11,196 nucleotides of DNA from an uncultured Cellvibrio sp. (GCA_946886255.1 CAMPIG010000121.1:1-11196); one strand, 5' to 3'. Positions 1-7,165 are shown, numbered from the stretch's first letter. Numbers and translations: made by a program. Notes: generated from the sequence alone by a model not told the origin.

Positions 1-304
1 CCAATACATCCATTGCCGGCAGATTGAGATTGATGCTAAGTAATTCGCCCTCCAGTACCAGCGTCATCGCCGCCGCGCCATGTTGATGCGCATCCACCGC
101 GCGATAGCCGTGGTCATGGTCATGGTCATGGTCATGGTCATGGTCATGGTCATGGTCATCATGATGGTGAGCAGTTGGCGTGGTTTTTTCCAGCGCGTTA
201 GTGGCTGATGACTCTGTGGGTGCAGATGATTTTTCGCAAGCATTGAGCCACGCCACCATCGTGAACAGGATGATGGCTGATGTAATGTATTTCATTATGT
301 GCAT
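1..304 (-). CDS. DUF2796/ZrgA-like zinc-associated exported protein, N-terminal part (runs off left edge)
   Basis: This is the 5' part of a gene; about 101 codons are visible before the window edge. The N terminus has a hydrophobic signal segment (residues about 5-20) ending in LNAC with Cys23, so it may be a lipoprotein, although Asn at -2 is atypical for a lipobox. After a Ser/Thr-rich linker, residues 46-65 are a pure His/Asp tract (11 His, 9 Asp), a likely metal-binding segment. It is followed by a QHGAAAMTLVLEGELL stretch typical of the DUF2796 family, which includes Vibrio ZrgA, a periplasmic zinc-uptake protein. ATG 304 is preferred because a GAG lies 7 nt upstream (312-314); ATG 295 is an in-frame alternative. 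It is third in a run with a DksA paralogue and a COG0523 GTPase, 91 nt after the latter, which fits a Zur-controlled zinc operon. The zinc role is inferred from family and context. Confidence 0.8.
   Translation of the reverse strand, partial: MHIMKYITSAIILFTMVAWLNACEKSSAPTESSATNALEKTTPTAHHHDDHDHDHDHDHDHDHDHGYRAVDAHQHGAAAMTLVLEGELLSINLNLPAMDVL
112..159. repeat. Eight perfect tandem copies of the hexamer GGTCAT
   Basis: Eight uninterrupted copies of GGTCAT occupy 48 bp inside the DUF2796-like gene. On the coding strand each unit reads CAT GAC, so it encodes His-Asp, and gain or loss of a unit changes the protein by two residues without a frameshift. The codons are identical in every copy, which points to recent expansion by slippage rather than old selection on the amino acids alone. 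Confidence 0.97.
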
Positions 305-395
305 CGTTTATCTCGTCGCTCCGCCGCAGTTCTCAACGCAATTTCGGCCGCAACAGTAAGTTTATGTATGTTCATTGGTACGCGCGCTGAATATA

Positions 396-1598
396 TCAGG
401 AACCTACCTGCCACTCTGGAAAGGGATCAGGCAAGGTTTTCCACAAAGACTGCCCTGCCAATAACTCCTCATCATTTAATAGACAGTCATCCAGACGTTG
501 AATCACTTCACCAGCATGTATACCCTGCCCGATAAATACCAGTTCCTGGCGCATGTCGCCAAAGGGTTCTTGCCATTTGTCCATAATATATTGGCGATGT
601 TCCGGATCCTCCGGCCAGTGTTCTTCGGGGATGGATTTCCAGAACATTCCCGCTGCACCGTGCTGCGCGATACCACCGGCCTGGCTCCACTGTCCTGCGA
701 TCTGCGGACGGCTGGCGAGCCAGAAAAAACCTTTCGAGCGCAGGAGTTTGCCACTCATGACCGGATTAAAAAAGAAGTCGTACAATTTTTGCGGATGAAA
801 GGGGCGGCGCGCGTGATAACTGAAACTGCTGATGCCGTATTCCTCGGTTTCCGGTAAATGCTCGCCGCGCATTTCCTTTAACCAACCCGGCGCCTGTTGC
901 GCTTTATCAAAATTAAATCGGCCGGTATTCAATACGCGCTCCAGCGGCACCTGACCTTTTGTTATCGGTACGATGTCGGCATCCGGATTCAACTTGCGTA
1001 ATACCGCGTGCAGTTCGGCAAGTGTGCCAGCATCCACCAGGTCGGTTTTGCTGATTAACAGGACATCGCAAAATTCAATTTGATCCACCAATAAGTCAGA
1101 GACGTTGCGCTGGTCTTCATCACCCAAATGTTCGCCGGTGTCCTGTAAATATTGTGCTTCGTAAAAGTCACGCAAGAAATTTACCGCATCCACCACCGTA
1201 ACCATGGTATCGAGACGCGCAACCTGCGACAGGCTATTACCCTCTTCATCTTCAAAGGTGAAGGTTTCAGCCACGGGCAAAGGCTCGGAAATGCCGGTAG
1301 ATTCAATCACCAGATAATCAAAGCGTCCCTCGCTTGCGAGGCGATTAATTTCAATCAGCAAATCTTCACGCAAGGTGCAACAAATACAACCGTTGCTCAT
1401 CTCTACCAGTTTTTCCTCGGCGCGATGTAATTGCACCTGGTTCTTGACCAGCGCAGCATCAATATTGATTTCACTCATGTCATTCACAATAACCGCCACA
1501 CGCAAGTCCGCGCGATTATTGAGGATGTGATTCAGTACGGTGGTTTTACCGGCACCGAGAAATCCGGATAGCAATGTAACGGGAAGCGATGTGTGCAT
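396..1598 (-). CDS. zigA: COG0523 family GTPase (ZigA/YciC-type zinc metallochaperone)
   Basis: The 400-residue protein belongs to the G3E/COG0523 P-loop GTPases, which are proposed to deliver zinc to client proteins under zinc limitation. Visible motifs in order are the Walker A loop GFLGAGKT (residues 12-19), the metal-binding CICC (71-74) in the family's CxCC position, ESTG (99-102) and the base-recognition motif SKTD (183-186). A CobW C-terminal domain follows, with RRPFHPQKLYDFF near 264-276 and RSKGFFWLASRP near 287-298, typical of the ZigA/YciC branch rather than cobalamin-associated CobW. There is no long His-rich loop. The start codon ATG 1598 has a GGA just upstream, and the gene begins only 27 nt after the DksA-like gene, so the two are probably cotranscribed. 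The same pair is known in Pseudomonas aeruginosa (PA5535-PA5536). The family is very sure; the zigA symbol rests on subfamily and context. Confidence 0.9.
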   Translation of the reverse strand: MHTSLPVTLLSGFLGAGKTTVLNHILNNRADLRVAVIVNDMSEINIDAALVKNQVQLHRAEEKLVEMSNGCICCTLREDLLIEINRLASEGRFDYLVIESTGISEPLPVAETFTFEDEEGNSLSQVARLDTMVTVVDAVNFLRDFYEAQYLQDTGEHLGDEDQRNVSDLLVDQIEFCDVLLISKTDLVDAGTLAELHAVLRKLNPDADIVPITKGQVPLERVLNTGRFNFDKAQQAPGWLKEMRGEHLPETEEYGISSFSYHARRPFHPQKLYDFFFNPVMSGKLLRSKGFFWLASRPQIAGQWSQAGGIAQHGAAGMFWKSIPEEHWPEDPEHRQYIMDKWQEPFGDMRQELVFIGQGIHAGEVIQRLDDCLLNDEELLAGQSLWKTLPDPFPEWQVGS

Positions 1599-1625
1599 GA
1601 TTCCAATCCAGGTAATCGTTAAATG

Positions 1626-2051
1626 TTAAAGATGGCGCTGAACAAAATTACGTTCCAGATGTTCTTGCCGCGCTTTTTCTTCTGCGCAAAGTTCAGCAGT
1701 GGGTCGCAACAACAAACGTTGTAGCCCGATTTCGTCGCCAGTGATCTCACAGAAGCCGTAGGTGCCTTGCGCGATACGCGACAACGCCTTGTCGATCTTG
1801 CGCAACAACAAATACTGGCGCTCAGCCAATCGCATCCGTTGCCGGTTTTCCTCTTCCGTTAAAGCGCGATCCAGTTCGTCCGTTCCGCGGTCGGCGGAAG
1901 CAATGTCTTGCTTGATGGATTCGATCTGCTGTTGCGTCTCGGACTTGAGCCGCTCCAACATTCCCTTAAAAAACTGTTGCTGTTGCGGATTCATGTAGTC
2001 CTTGTCAGGCATGCACAGCAGAGACTGGGGCGTTAATGCGGCTTTATTCAT
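1626..2051 (-). CDS. dksA2: DksA2-like, zinc-independent DksA paralogue
   Basis: This protein of about 141 residues has DksA architecture: an N-terminal helix with DYMNPQQQQFF, a coiled coil whose tip keeps the DxxDxA motif (D58, D61, A63) that acts in the RNA polymerase secondary channel, and a C-terminal zinc-finger-like region. Canonical DksA has four zinc-binding Cys (CxxC...CxxC). Here the pattern is C101-E-I-T104 ... C122-A-E-E125, so two ligands are lost. That is the signature of the zinc-independent DksA2 of Pseudomonas aeruginosa, which substitutes for DksA when zinc is scarce and is Zur-repressed. ATG 2051 is chosen; a GTG two codons upstream (2057) is possible and the weak GAG motifs upstream do not decide between them. 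It heads the putative zinc operon and has a Zur-like palindrome directly upstream. Confidence 0.9.
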   Translation of the reverse strand: MNKAALTPQSLLCMPDKDYMNPQQQQFFKGMLERLKSETQQQIESIKQDIASADRGTDELDRALTEEENRQRMRLAERQYLLLRKIDKALSRIAQGTYGFCEITGDEIGLQRLLLRPTAELCAEEKARQEHLERNFVQRHL

Positions 2052-2082
2052 GTGCACTTTTCTCAGCTCGCCTTACTTTTTG

Positions 2083-2099
2083 ATGTTATAACATAACAT
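2083..2099. promoter_or_regulatory. Zur-box-like palindrome
   Basis: The sequence ATGTTAT-AAC-ATAACAT is a perfect 7-3-7 inverted repeat. It matches the core of the gammaproteobacterial Zur operator (ATGTTAT-N3-ATAACAT). It lies about 30 bp upstream of the DksA2-like start and overlaps the candidate -10 box, so zinc-loaded Zur would block transcription of the operon and zinc starvation would release it. The match and symmetry are seen directly; binding by Zur is inferred. Confidence 0.85.
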
Positions 2100-2125
2100 A
2101 TAAAATCCACGACGCAAGCCCTCAA
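2097..2125 (-). promoter_or_regulatory. Candidate sigma-70 promoter for the zinc operon
   Basis: On the minus strand TTGAGG (2125-2120) and TATATG (2102-2097) are separated by 17 bp; each matches 4 of 6 consensus bases. The -10 element overlaps the edge of the Zur-like palindrome, an arrangement expected for direct repression. The match is weak by itself and gains credit mainly from position. Confidence 0.4.
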
Positions 2126-2202
2126 CTACTGACGAACTAGCATGATATTTTCCGTTTGGCGCCTCGCCAGGCTTCATCGCAACGTAAAACTTCGTGTTTT
2201 TT

Positions 2203-2216
2203 TGTAATCGGTTTCT
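2203..2216. promoter_or_regulatory. LacI-family operator-like site, upstream copy
   Basis: TGTAATCGGTTTCT matches the general LacI/GalR-family pattern TGNAANCGNTTNCA at 9 of 10 fixed positions, including the central CG. It shares 13 identical bases with the second site 241 bp downstream. Sugar-responsive LacI-family repressors commonly use such sites before carbohydrate receptor genes. Regulator identity is unknown and none is encoded in the window. Confidence 0.55.
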
Positions 2217-2241
2217 TTTCGAACACATACTGCTGTCTTTA

Positions 2242-2271
2242 TTGTCAGGTATTACGAAGCCTTTTTATACC
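2242..2271 (+). promoter_or_regulatory. Weak candidate promoter P1 for the receptor gene
   Basis: TTGTCA (2242-2247, 5 of 6 consensus bases) and TATACC (2266-2271, 4 of 6) are 18 bp apart. The element falls between the two LacI-like operators. Such matches arise by chance in AT-rich DNA. Confidence 0.25.
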
Positions 2272-2384
2272 GGTATCCAATTAAACTTTATCCTGCTATA
2301 ACTCTGATAAATATATTAATAATCAATAGTTTGATTGACTTTCATCATTGATTTGTCTGCCACCGCGCTTACTCCGTCTGACTT

Positions 2385-2412
2385 TTAACAGGCTCTTCAA
2401 CAAGTGTTAAAT
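2385..2412 (+). promoter_or_regulatory. Weak candidate promoter P2 for the receptor gene
   Basis: TTAACA (2385-2390, 5 of 6) and TTAAAT (2407-2412, 4 of 6) are separated by 16 bp. If used, transcription would begin near 2419, about 25 bp before the second operator, which would then sit where a bound repressor could block initiation or early elongation. The resulting leader would be about 195 nt. Confidence 0.3.
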
Positions 2413-2443
2413 ATTATAAATATGCAACACTCCCAATTGAATA

Positions 2444-2457
2444 TGTAATCGGTTTCA
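2444..2457. promoter_or_regulatory. LacI-family operator-like site, downstream copy
   Basis: TGTAATCGGTTTCA matches all ten fixed positions of TGNAANCGNTTNCA. It lies 157 bp upstream of the receptor start. The spacing to the upstream copy is 241 bp, close to 23 turns of B-DNA, so both sites would face the same side of the helix and could support looping. The match is seen directly; regulation is inferred. Confidence 0.65.
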
Positions 2458-2602
2458 ATTATCGTACCGTCCCAATCAAAGTCCACCGGTCAGCCGGGAC
2501 GCAAGATAATCCATAAATCCAACCATCCTTTATCTGCTCTCCCATCAACCAAGCTGCCGGAGCCCGTTGATATAAAAATCAATAACACCCCCTAATAATT
2601 CG

Positions 2603-2607
2603 AGGAG
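2603..2607 (+). promoter_or_regulatory. Strong ribosome binding site of the receptor gene
   Basis: AGGAG with a 6-nt spacer to ATG 2614 fixes the start at the first of two consecutive ATG codons. Confidence 0.85.
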
Positions 2608-2613
2608 TTAAAC

Positions 2614-5568
2614 ATGATGCAGCCTTCCCGCTTCAGAAAAAGTTTGTTGTCCTCCTGTATTGCCGCCGTAGCTTTTGGTTCCGCTGGTATGGTGCAGGCG
2701 CAGGATGACACTGGCATGGTGGAAGAAGTTGTTGTGACCGGTATTCGCAGCTCGTTAACCCGTTCCGCCGATGTAAAACGCAATGCACCGTCCGTTGTGG
2801 ATGCCATCAGTGCTGAAGACATCGGTAAATTGCCCGACGTTACCATCGCTGACTCCCTGCAACGCGTGCCCGGTATCCAGATCCGTCGCACCGCTGGCGA
2901 AGGCTCCACTGTCAACGTGCGCGGCATGCCGCAGGTGAGCACGCTTCTGAACGGCGAGCAATTCCTGAGTGCAGGCTCAATCACCACTGCGCAACCGGAT
3001 TTCACCGATATCCCGGCAGAGCTTCTGTCTGGTGTCGACGTTATCAAGTCCTCCCAAGCCAGCACCCTGGCAGCGGGCGTGTCAGGCACCATCAACATGA
3101 AAACCCGCCGTCCTTTTGATCTGGACGAAGGCTGGACCTTCGCCGGCTCGGCCGAAGGCTCACAAGGGCAATACACCGACGACGACATCGGTCACAAGAT
3201 CTCCGGCTTTGCCGGCTTTAACAATGGCGAAGACTTTGGTGCGCTGTTCACCCTGACTACGTCCGACGCTACCTTGGCCAACTATCGCTATGGGATGTAC
3301 TCCGACTGGTGGTTCCGTGGTTACAACGAAGACAGCACCTGGCCGGGCCAGGACGCTGGCGTTACCGCCGACCTTACCGGCGACGGCGACTTCAACGATC
3401 AAGTATTCGGCACCATAGACTATGGGGTCACCAATCGCGTTGCTGAACGCGAGCGTCTGGGTGTTTCCAGCTCATTCCAGTTTCAGCCCACTGATCGCAT
3501 AGAAGTACTGGCCGACGTGTTCTACACCAAGATGGACCAAGGGGAGTACGTCAACGGTTTGATTGCCGACAATTCCTGGTCGAAGTATGACTGGGTAACA
3601 CCAGACCCAAGCACCTTGGTCAATCGCGGCCCGAGTGTGGGTGGTAGTGGCAAAGATTTTTATACCTCGAACATTACCCATCTCGACGCACTGCGCGTGA
3701 TTGCCTCGTCGCAAACCATCATGGACGAGCGCGAATCACTGAATGTTAACCTGCAGTCCAATATCGAGTTCAGCGATAACTTCCGCGGTAGCGTGCGCTA
3801 TTTGCACGGCGAAGCGAGCAATGATCACACTGCCAGCATCGCCGATGCGCAGCTGACCAGCGGCGCCCAATCCGGTCTGGTGACGGTAAATAATGGCGTG
3901 GCTGCACCGGTGAACCCCAATGGTTGGGGGCCAGAGCGCGTACCGGTTACGGCAGATTTTTCCGGCGAACATCCACGCATGATCTACCCGGAAGGCTTTG
4001 GACAAGACATCAACAGCTACGGCCTGGTTTCTACTTTCTCGGCGCAAAATCGCAACGAAGAATCAGAGCTGGATGTGTTTCGCTTTGACGGCATCTTCGA
4101 TGTCAACGAGATTGCCAGCCTGGATTTCGGTTATCGCTACGCCGACCGCCGGATCGAGCGCGATCAATATGATCTGATCTCTCCCTTCACTGAGAATGAC
4201 GCTGATGGCAATCCTATTACCGTTTACTCGAAGTGGAAGGACTCCGGTATCGCCGTGAGCCAAGGCGGTGACACTATTGGCAAAACCTTCCGCTTTGAAG
4301 AGCTGGATGCTATGGGTTACATCCACACCCAGAACGACTTCGGCCCGGCCAGTGACGGTAACAGCTATTACTTCATTGACCCAAAGGCAATGGAAAATAC
4401 CGCAGCCTTCCAGGAATCGCTCTACAGCGGCAATATCCAGCGCAAAGACGGCGGCCAGAGTTATATTGTTGAAGATGAAACCCACACCTTTTATATCCAA
4501 GGCAACATTGAAGGTGAAATGGTGTTCCCCTTCCAGGCAAACCTGGGTGTGCAATATGTGGAAACCAATCTGAATATTACGCAGTTTGTTCCTTCCTATG
4601 ACGCCACCCGTGCCACTATCGATGGAACCGTCTACCCGGTTACCAATGGTGTTGCACCGGATATCGTCGGCACCGACATTACTGATCGTAGCTTTAATGA
4701 TGTGTTGCCCCGCTTCAACATCGCATGGGATACCTCGGACACCACTAAATTACGTTTTGCTTTCACCAAAACCATGTCGCAGCTGAACGCCGACGATCTC
4801 GGTCTGGGTTTGGTGTACACCACCAACAACAATCCCGACCTTGGTGTATTCGAAACGGTTAGTGCCACAAGAAACGGCAACCCGAACATGGAACCCTGGC
4901 GTTCCGATAACTGGGATTTGAGCTACGAGTGGTACTTCAATGAATCATCGCTGCTCAGCGCGGGCATTTTTTATCTCGATATCGAAACCTTTATCGCCAC
5001 CAGCTCCGTGCAAATTCCGACGGTACCGGATTCCGATGGTGTTAACCGCAGACCTGGCGAAACCATTGACCTGACCATTCGCGACAATGTCGAGGGCGGC
5101 GTGGTGAAAGGTTATGAGATCAATTACCAACAGGCGTTCGATTTCCTGCCTGGTGCGTTCAGTGGTTTGGGTCTGAACCTGAACTACACCTTCACCGATG
5201 CGGAAGGCGGTGAGAAAGACTTCTACGGCGCGACCATGCCCATGGCCGATAACTCCGAAGATCAGATCAATGCGGTGCTGTGGTACGAGTACGATTCATG
5301 GCAGGCGCGTCTCGCCTACAACTATCGCAGTGAGCGTTTCATCGGTCGCGCCTGGAATGATGGTAGCCCGGCGGCCTGGTGGTCAGCCCCGACAAGTTAC
5401 GTCGATGCATCCATCAGCTACGACATCAATGACAACGTGTCTGTCTATCTGCAAGGCACCAACATCACGGAAGAGTACGAAGAAACTTACATGCAGTGGG
5501 AAGATGTGGTGGTTAATCAAAATATTTACGAGGCTCGCTACACTCTCGGAGTTCGCGCAAAGTTCTAA
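2614..5568 (+). CDS. TonB-dependent outer-membrane receptor, Xanthomonas/Caulobacter-type (probable carbohydrate transporter)
   Basis: The 984-residue protein imports a ligand across the outer membrane using TonB energy. A basic N terminus and hydrophobic core give a signal peptide with likely cleavage after VQA (residue 29). A TonB-box-like EEVVVTG follows at 37-43. The plug domain spans about 59-167 and contains IGKLPDVTIADSLQRVPGIQI and the conserved NVRG (101-104). The rest is a 22-strand-type barrel ending in YTLGVRAKF with the terminal Phe required for outer-membrane insertion. The plug sequence and length fit the TIGR01782 group, often linked to plant-polysaccharide utilisation. A DLTGDGDFND loop (253-262) resembles a calcium-binding loop. 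GAGGAG at 2602-2607 lies 6 nt before the first ATG; a second ATG follows directly. The gene stands alone on its strand, converges on the halogenase-like gene and ends at a strong terminator. A glucan-oligosaccharide ligand is inferred from the GH9 neighbour and is not shown by the sequence. Confidence 0.95.
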   Translation: MMQPSRFRKSLLSSCIAAVAFGSAGMVQAQDDTGMVEEVVVTGIRSSLTRSADVKRNAPSVVDAISAEDIGKLPDVTIADSLQRVPGIQIRRTAGEGSTVNVRGMPQVSTLLNGEQFLSAGSITTAQPDFTDIPAELLSGVDVIKSSQASTLAAGVSGTINMKTRRPFDLDEGWTFAGSAEGSQGQYTDDDIGHKISGFAGFNNGEDFGALFTLTTSDATLANYRYGMYSDWWFRGYNEDSTWPGQDAGVTADLTGDGDFNDQVFGTIDYGVTNRVAERERLGVSSSFQFQPTDRIEVLADVFYTKMDQGEYVNGLIADNSWSKYDWVTPDPSTLVNRGPSVGGSGKDFYTSNITHLDALRVIASSQTIMDERESLNVNLQSNIEFSDNFRGSVRYLHGEASNDHTASIADAQLTSGAQSGLVTVNNGVAAPVNPNGWGPERVPVTADFSGEHPRMIYPEGFGQDINSYGLVSTFSAQNRNEESELDVFRFDGIFDVNEIASLDFGYRYADRRIERDQYDLISPFTENDADGNPITVYSKWKDSGIAVSQGGDTIGKTFRFEELDAMGYIHTQNDFGPASDGNSYYFIDPKAMENTAAFQESLYSGNIQRKDGGQSYIVEDETHTFYIQGNIEGEMVFPFQANLGVQYVETNLNITQFVPSYDATRATIDGTVYPVTNGVAPDIVGTDITDRSFNDVLPRFNIAWDTSDTTKLRFAFTKTMSQLNADDLGLGLVYTTNNNPDLGVFETVSATRNGNPNMEPWRSDNWDLSYEWYFNESSLLSAGIFYLDIETFIATSSVQIPTVPDSDGVNRRPGETIDLTIRDNVEGGVVKGYEINYQQAFDFLPGAFSGLGLNLNYTFTDAEGGEKDFYGATMPMADNSEDQINAVLWYEYDSWQARLAYNYRSERFIGRAWNDGSPAAWWSAPTSYVDASISYDINDNVSVYLQGTNITEEYEETYMQWEDVVVNQNIYEARYTLGVRAKF

Positions 5569-5585
5569 ACAGCATCATCAGGAAC

Positions 5586-5608
5586 GGCGCGGGTATATTA
5601 CCCGCGCC
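5586..5608 (+). terminator. GC-rich hairpin following the receptor gene
   Basis: A perfect 10-bp stem, GGCGCGGGTA/TACCCGCGCC, closes a 3-nt TAT loop 17 nt after the receptor stop codon. Five bases separate it from a run of six T, so it may terminate weakly or protect the mRNA 3' end from exonucleases. The hairpin is certain, its terminator role less so. Confidence 0.5.
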
Positions 5609-5621
5609 CTCCCTTTTTTGT

Positions 5622-5644
5622 GCCCCGCTTTGCGGGGCTTTTTT
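5622..5644 (+). terminator. Rho-independent terminator of the receptor gene
   Basis: A perfect 7-bp GC stem, GCCCCGC-TTT-GCGGGGC, is followed immediately by six T. This is a textbook intrinsic terminator for plus-strand transcription. On the minus strand the same stem lacks a directly adjoining T run (it reads into AC then A-rich sequence), so it should be poor at stopping transcripts from the convergent halogenase-like gene that ends 4 nt away. Confidence 0.92.
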
Positions 5645-5648
5645 AAGA

Positions 5649-7163
5649 TTACCTTTTACGCATGTCTCCGCTCCGCATTCGCTCCAGCACCTTACGATGG
5701 TCATCAAAATTCAACGCGCAACGTGCAATAAAATCATCAAGCTGTTGTAATTCAATACGCGATGTCTTCGTCCCCGCCGATGGTCGCGTTGATGGAAAAA
5801 TTCCCATACCGGCAAAAATGCAATACCAGGACGCTACGGGATAATATTTTTCAATTGCCTGTCGCTTGATCTCCGCCGCGAGATTATCGCCACTCTTCCA
5901 ACAGCGATAAAGCGCACGTAAGGATTCCGACACATTATTGGGATCAGCAGTGTTTGCCCGCCAGTATTCGCTGTCGCTCCGAGAGCTCGTTTTGTAATGC
6001 GTCACAATATAATCGCGGGTCCCATCGAACTGGTCGTTGATGCGCTGATTAAAAGCCTCTTGATGTTGATCGGTAAACCCACCCTGCTCAAACATCTCCA
6101 TAAAGATTGCTACCGTTTGCTGAATCAGAAACAACGCCGTCGCTTCCAGTGGTTCAATAAATCCCTGCGCCAGCCCCACCGCCAAACAGTTTCGATGCCA
6201 GGGTTGTGCTACCCGACCAACCTTCATCTTCAAATGTCGCACCGGCACATCAGTATCTGACAGGCACAAATGTTCACGCAATTCCTGCTCAGCCTCATCG
6301 GCCGAACAAAATGCAGAGCTGTACACGTAACCGTTGCCAAAACGTTCCGTCAGTGGAATTTTCCACGTCCAGCCATTGCGTAATGCTGTTGCACAAGTTT
6401 GTGACGGAATAATGTTTTCCATGGCCGTGGGCATGGCTACCGCAGCATCATTGAATAATTCAGTTGCGTAACTGACGAAGGGTATTGCGAGTGTCTTCTG
6501 GGATAACATTCCCGCAAAACCACTGGCATCGACAAAAAAATCTGCCGCCAATAACTCGCCTGCATCGGACAACAGGTGTTGAATATTTCCTCGCGTATCC
6601 AGCACAACATCCTGTACATGGCATACACGATGTTGAACCCCCATAGCGACAGCTTTCGTTCTTAAAAATTGGCCTAACAATATTGCATCAAAGTGATAGC
6701 CGTACTGCGTATCGAAAGGAAAGTGATAATGGGCCTTGGGTGCCAGTGACATTTCGGCGAGACGTTGCGAGAGAAAAAAGTGATTCGGGTGCGCTTCAAC
6801 CTCTTCACCTGCAATGCGTTGTTGCGCATTGCGGATAAACAACGGCAGGGTATGACTATCAACCATCGAAGGGAAGGGATGATAGTAGCTTTCAAAGCCG
6901 GGACGCGTGGACCAACCCGAGAAGGTAATGCCGCATTTATAGGTTGCGTTGCACGCCGGCATCCATTCCATTTCCGGAATATTCATAATGTCAAAAAAAC
7001 TTTTCAACGCTGGCGTTGAACCTTCACCCACGCCAATGATGCCAACCTCTGACGACTCCAGCAGCGTAATACGAATATTCTTTTTGGCCCAGGCGCGAGC
7101 CATAATCATGGCAGTCATCCAACCGGCAGAACCGCCACCCAGGATTACAATATCGTTGATCAT
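5649..7163 (-). CDS. Flavin-dependent tryptophan-halogenase-like protein
   Basis: The 504-residue protein has the full halogenase signature. An N-terminal FAD-binding GGGSAGW (residues 9-15) is followed by GVGEGSTP near 44-51. Lys76 in NATYKCGITFSGW aligns by motif with the catalytic Lys of PrnA/RebH. The halogenase-specific WxWxIP is W265-T-W267-K-I-P270, and EPLEATA (337-343) holds the conserved Glu region. Characterised relatives use reduced FAD, O2 and halide to make hypohalous acid that is passed to Lys. Family length (500-540) fits, with no signal peptide, so it is cytoplasmic. It lies 119 nt downstream of the GH9 gene on the same strand and faces the receptor gene tail to tail. Halogenase-like proteins beside TonB-dependent receptors recur in xanthomonads and Caulobacterales; BrvH of that group halogenates indole, but natural substrates are unknown. 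Actual halogenation and the substrate cannot be read here. The SD is weak (GAG at 7170-7172). Confidence 0.9.
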   Translation of the reverse strand: MINDIVILGGGSAGWMTAMIMARAWAKKNIRITLLESSEVGIIGVGEGSTPALKSFFDIMNIPEMEWMPACNATYKCGITFSGWSTRPGFESYYHPFPSMVDSHTLPLFIRNAQQRIAGEEVEAHPNHFFLSQRLAEMSLAPKAHYHFPFDTQYGYHFDAILLGQFLRTKAVAMGVQHRVCHVQDVVLDTRGNIQHLLSDAGELLAADFFVDASGFAGMLSQKTLAIPFVSYATELFNDAAVAMPTAMENIIPSQTCATALRNGWTWKIPLTERFGNGYVYSSAFCSADEAEQELREHLCLSDTDVPVRHLKMKVGRVAQPWHRNCLAVGLAQGFIEPLEATALFLIQQTVAIFMEMFEQGGFTDQHQEAFNQRINDQFDGTRDYIVTHYKTSSRSDSEYWRANTADPNNVSESLRALYRCWKSGDNLAAEIKRQAIEKYYPVASWYCIFAGMGIFPSTRPSAGTKTSRIELQQLDDFIARCALNFDDHRKVLERMRSGDMRKR

Positions 7164-7165
7164 GC

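Larger units (their letters stand above)
2103..2613. other. Intergenic regulatory region upstream of the TonB-dependent receptor
   Basis: About 510 bp without a convincing gene separates the divergent zinc operon and receptor gene. It is markedly more AT-rich than the flanking genes. It holds two LacI-type operator-like sites (2203-2216 and 2444-2457), two weak promoter candidates between them (2242-2271 and 2385-2412) and a 6-4-6 inverted repeat, AATCAA-TAGT-TTGATT, at 2321-2336. The stretch 2458-2600 shows nothing recognisable and would be part of a long 5' leader if either promoter is used. Confidence 0.6.

Noticed and set aside
112..159. CRISPR-like or intergenic regulatory repeat
   Set aside because: Units are 6 bp, contiguous, without spacers, and in frame within a coding sequence.
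299..857. Small plus-strand frames opposite the ZigA-like gene
   Set aside because: Both are antisense to conserved COG0523 coding sequence and have no family features or clear RBS.
2592..3188. 198-codon open frame antisense to the start of the receptor gene
   Set aside because: It overlaps strongly coding receptor sequence, shows no recognisable domain and has a composition typical of an antisense shadow.
4850..4865. LacI-type half-match with AAACGGTT inside the receptor gene
   Set aside because: The central eight bases fit AANCGNTT but the flanks match only part of TGNAANCGNTTNCA, and it lies within coding sequence.
5198..5731. 177-codon plus-strand frame across the end of the receptor and the terminators
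   Set aside because: It reads through two hairpins and an intrinsic terminator, overlaps two well-supported genes and has no recognisable motif.
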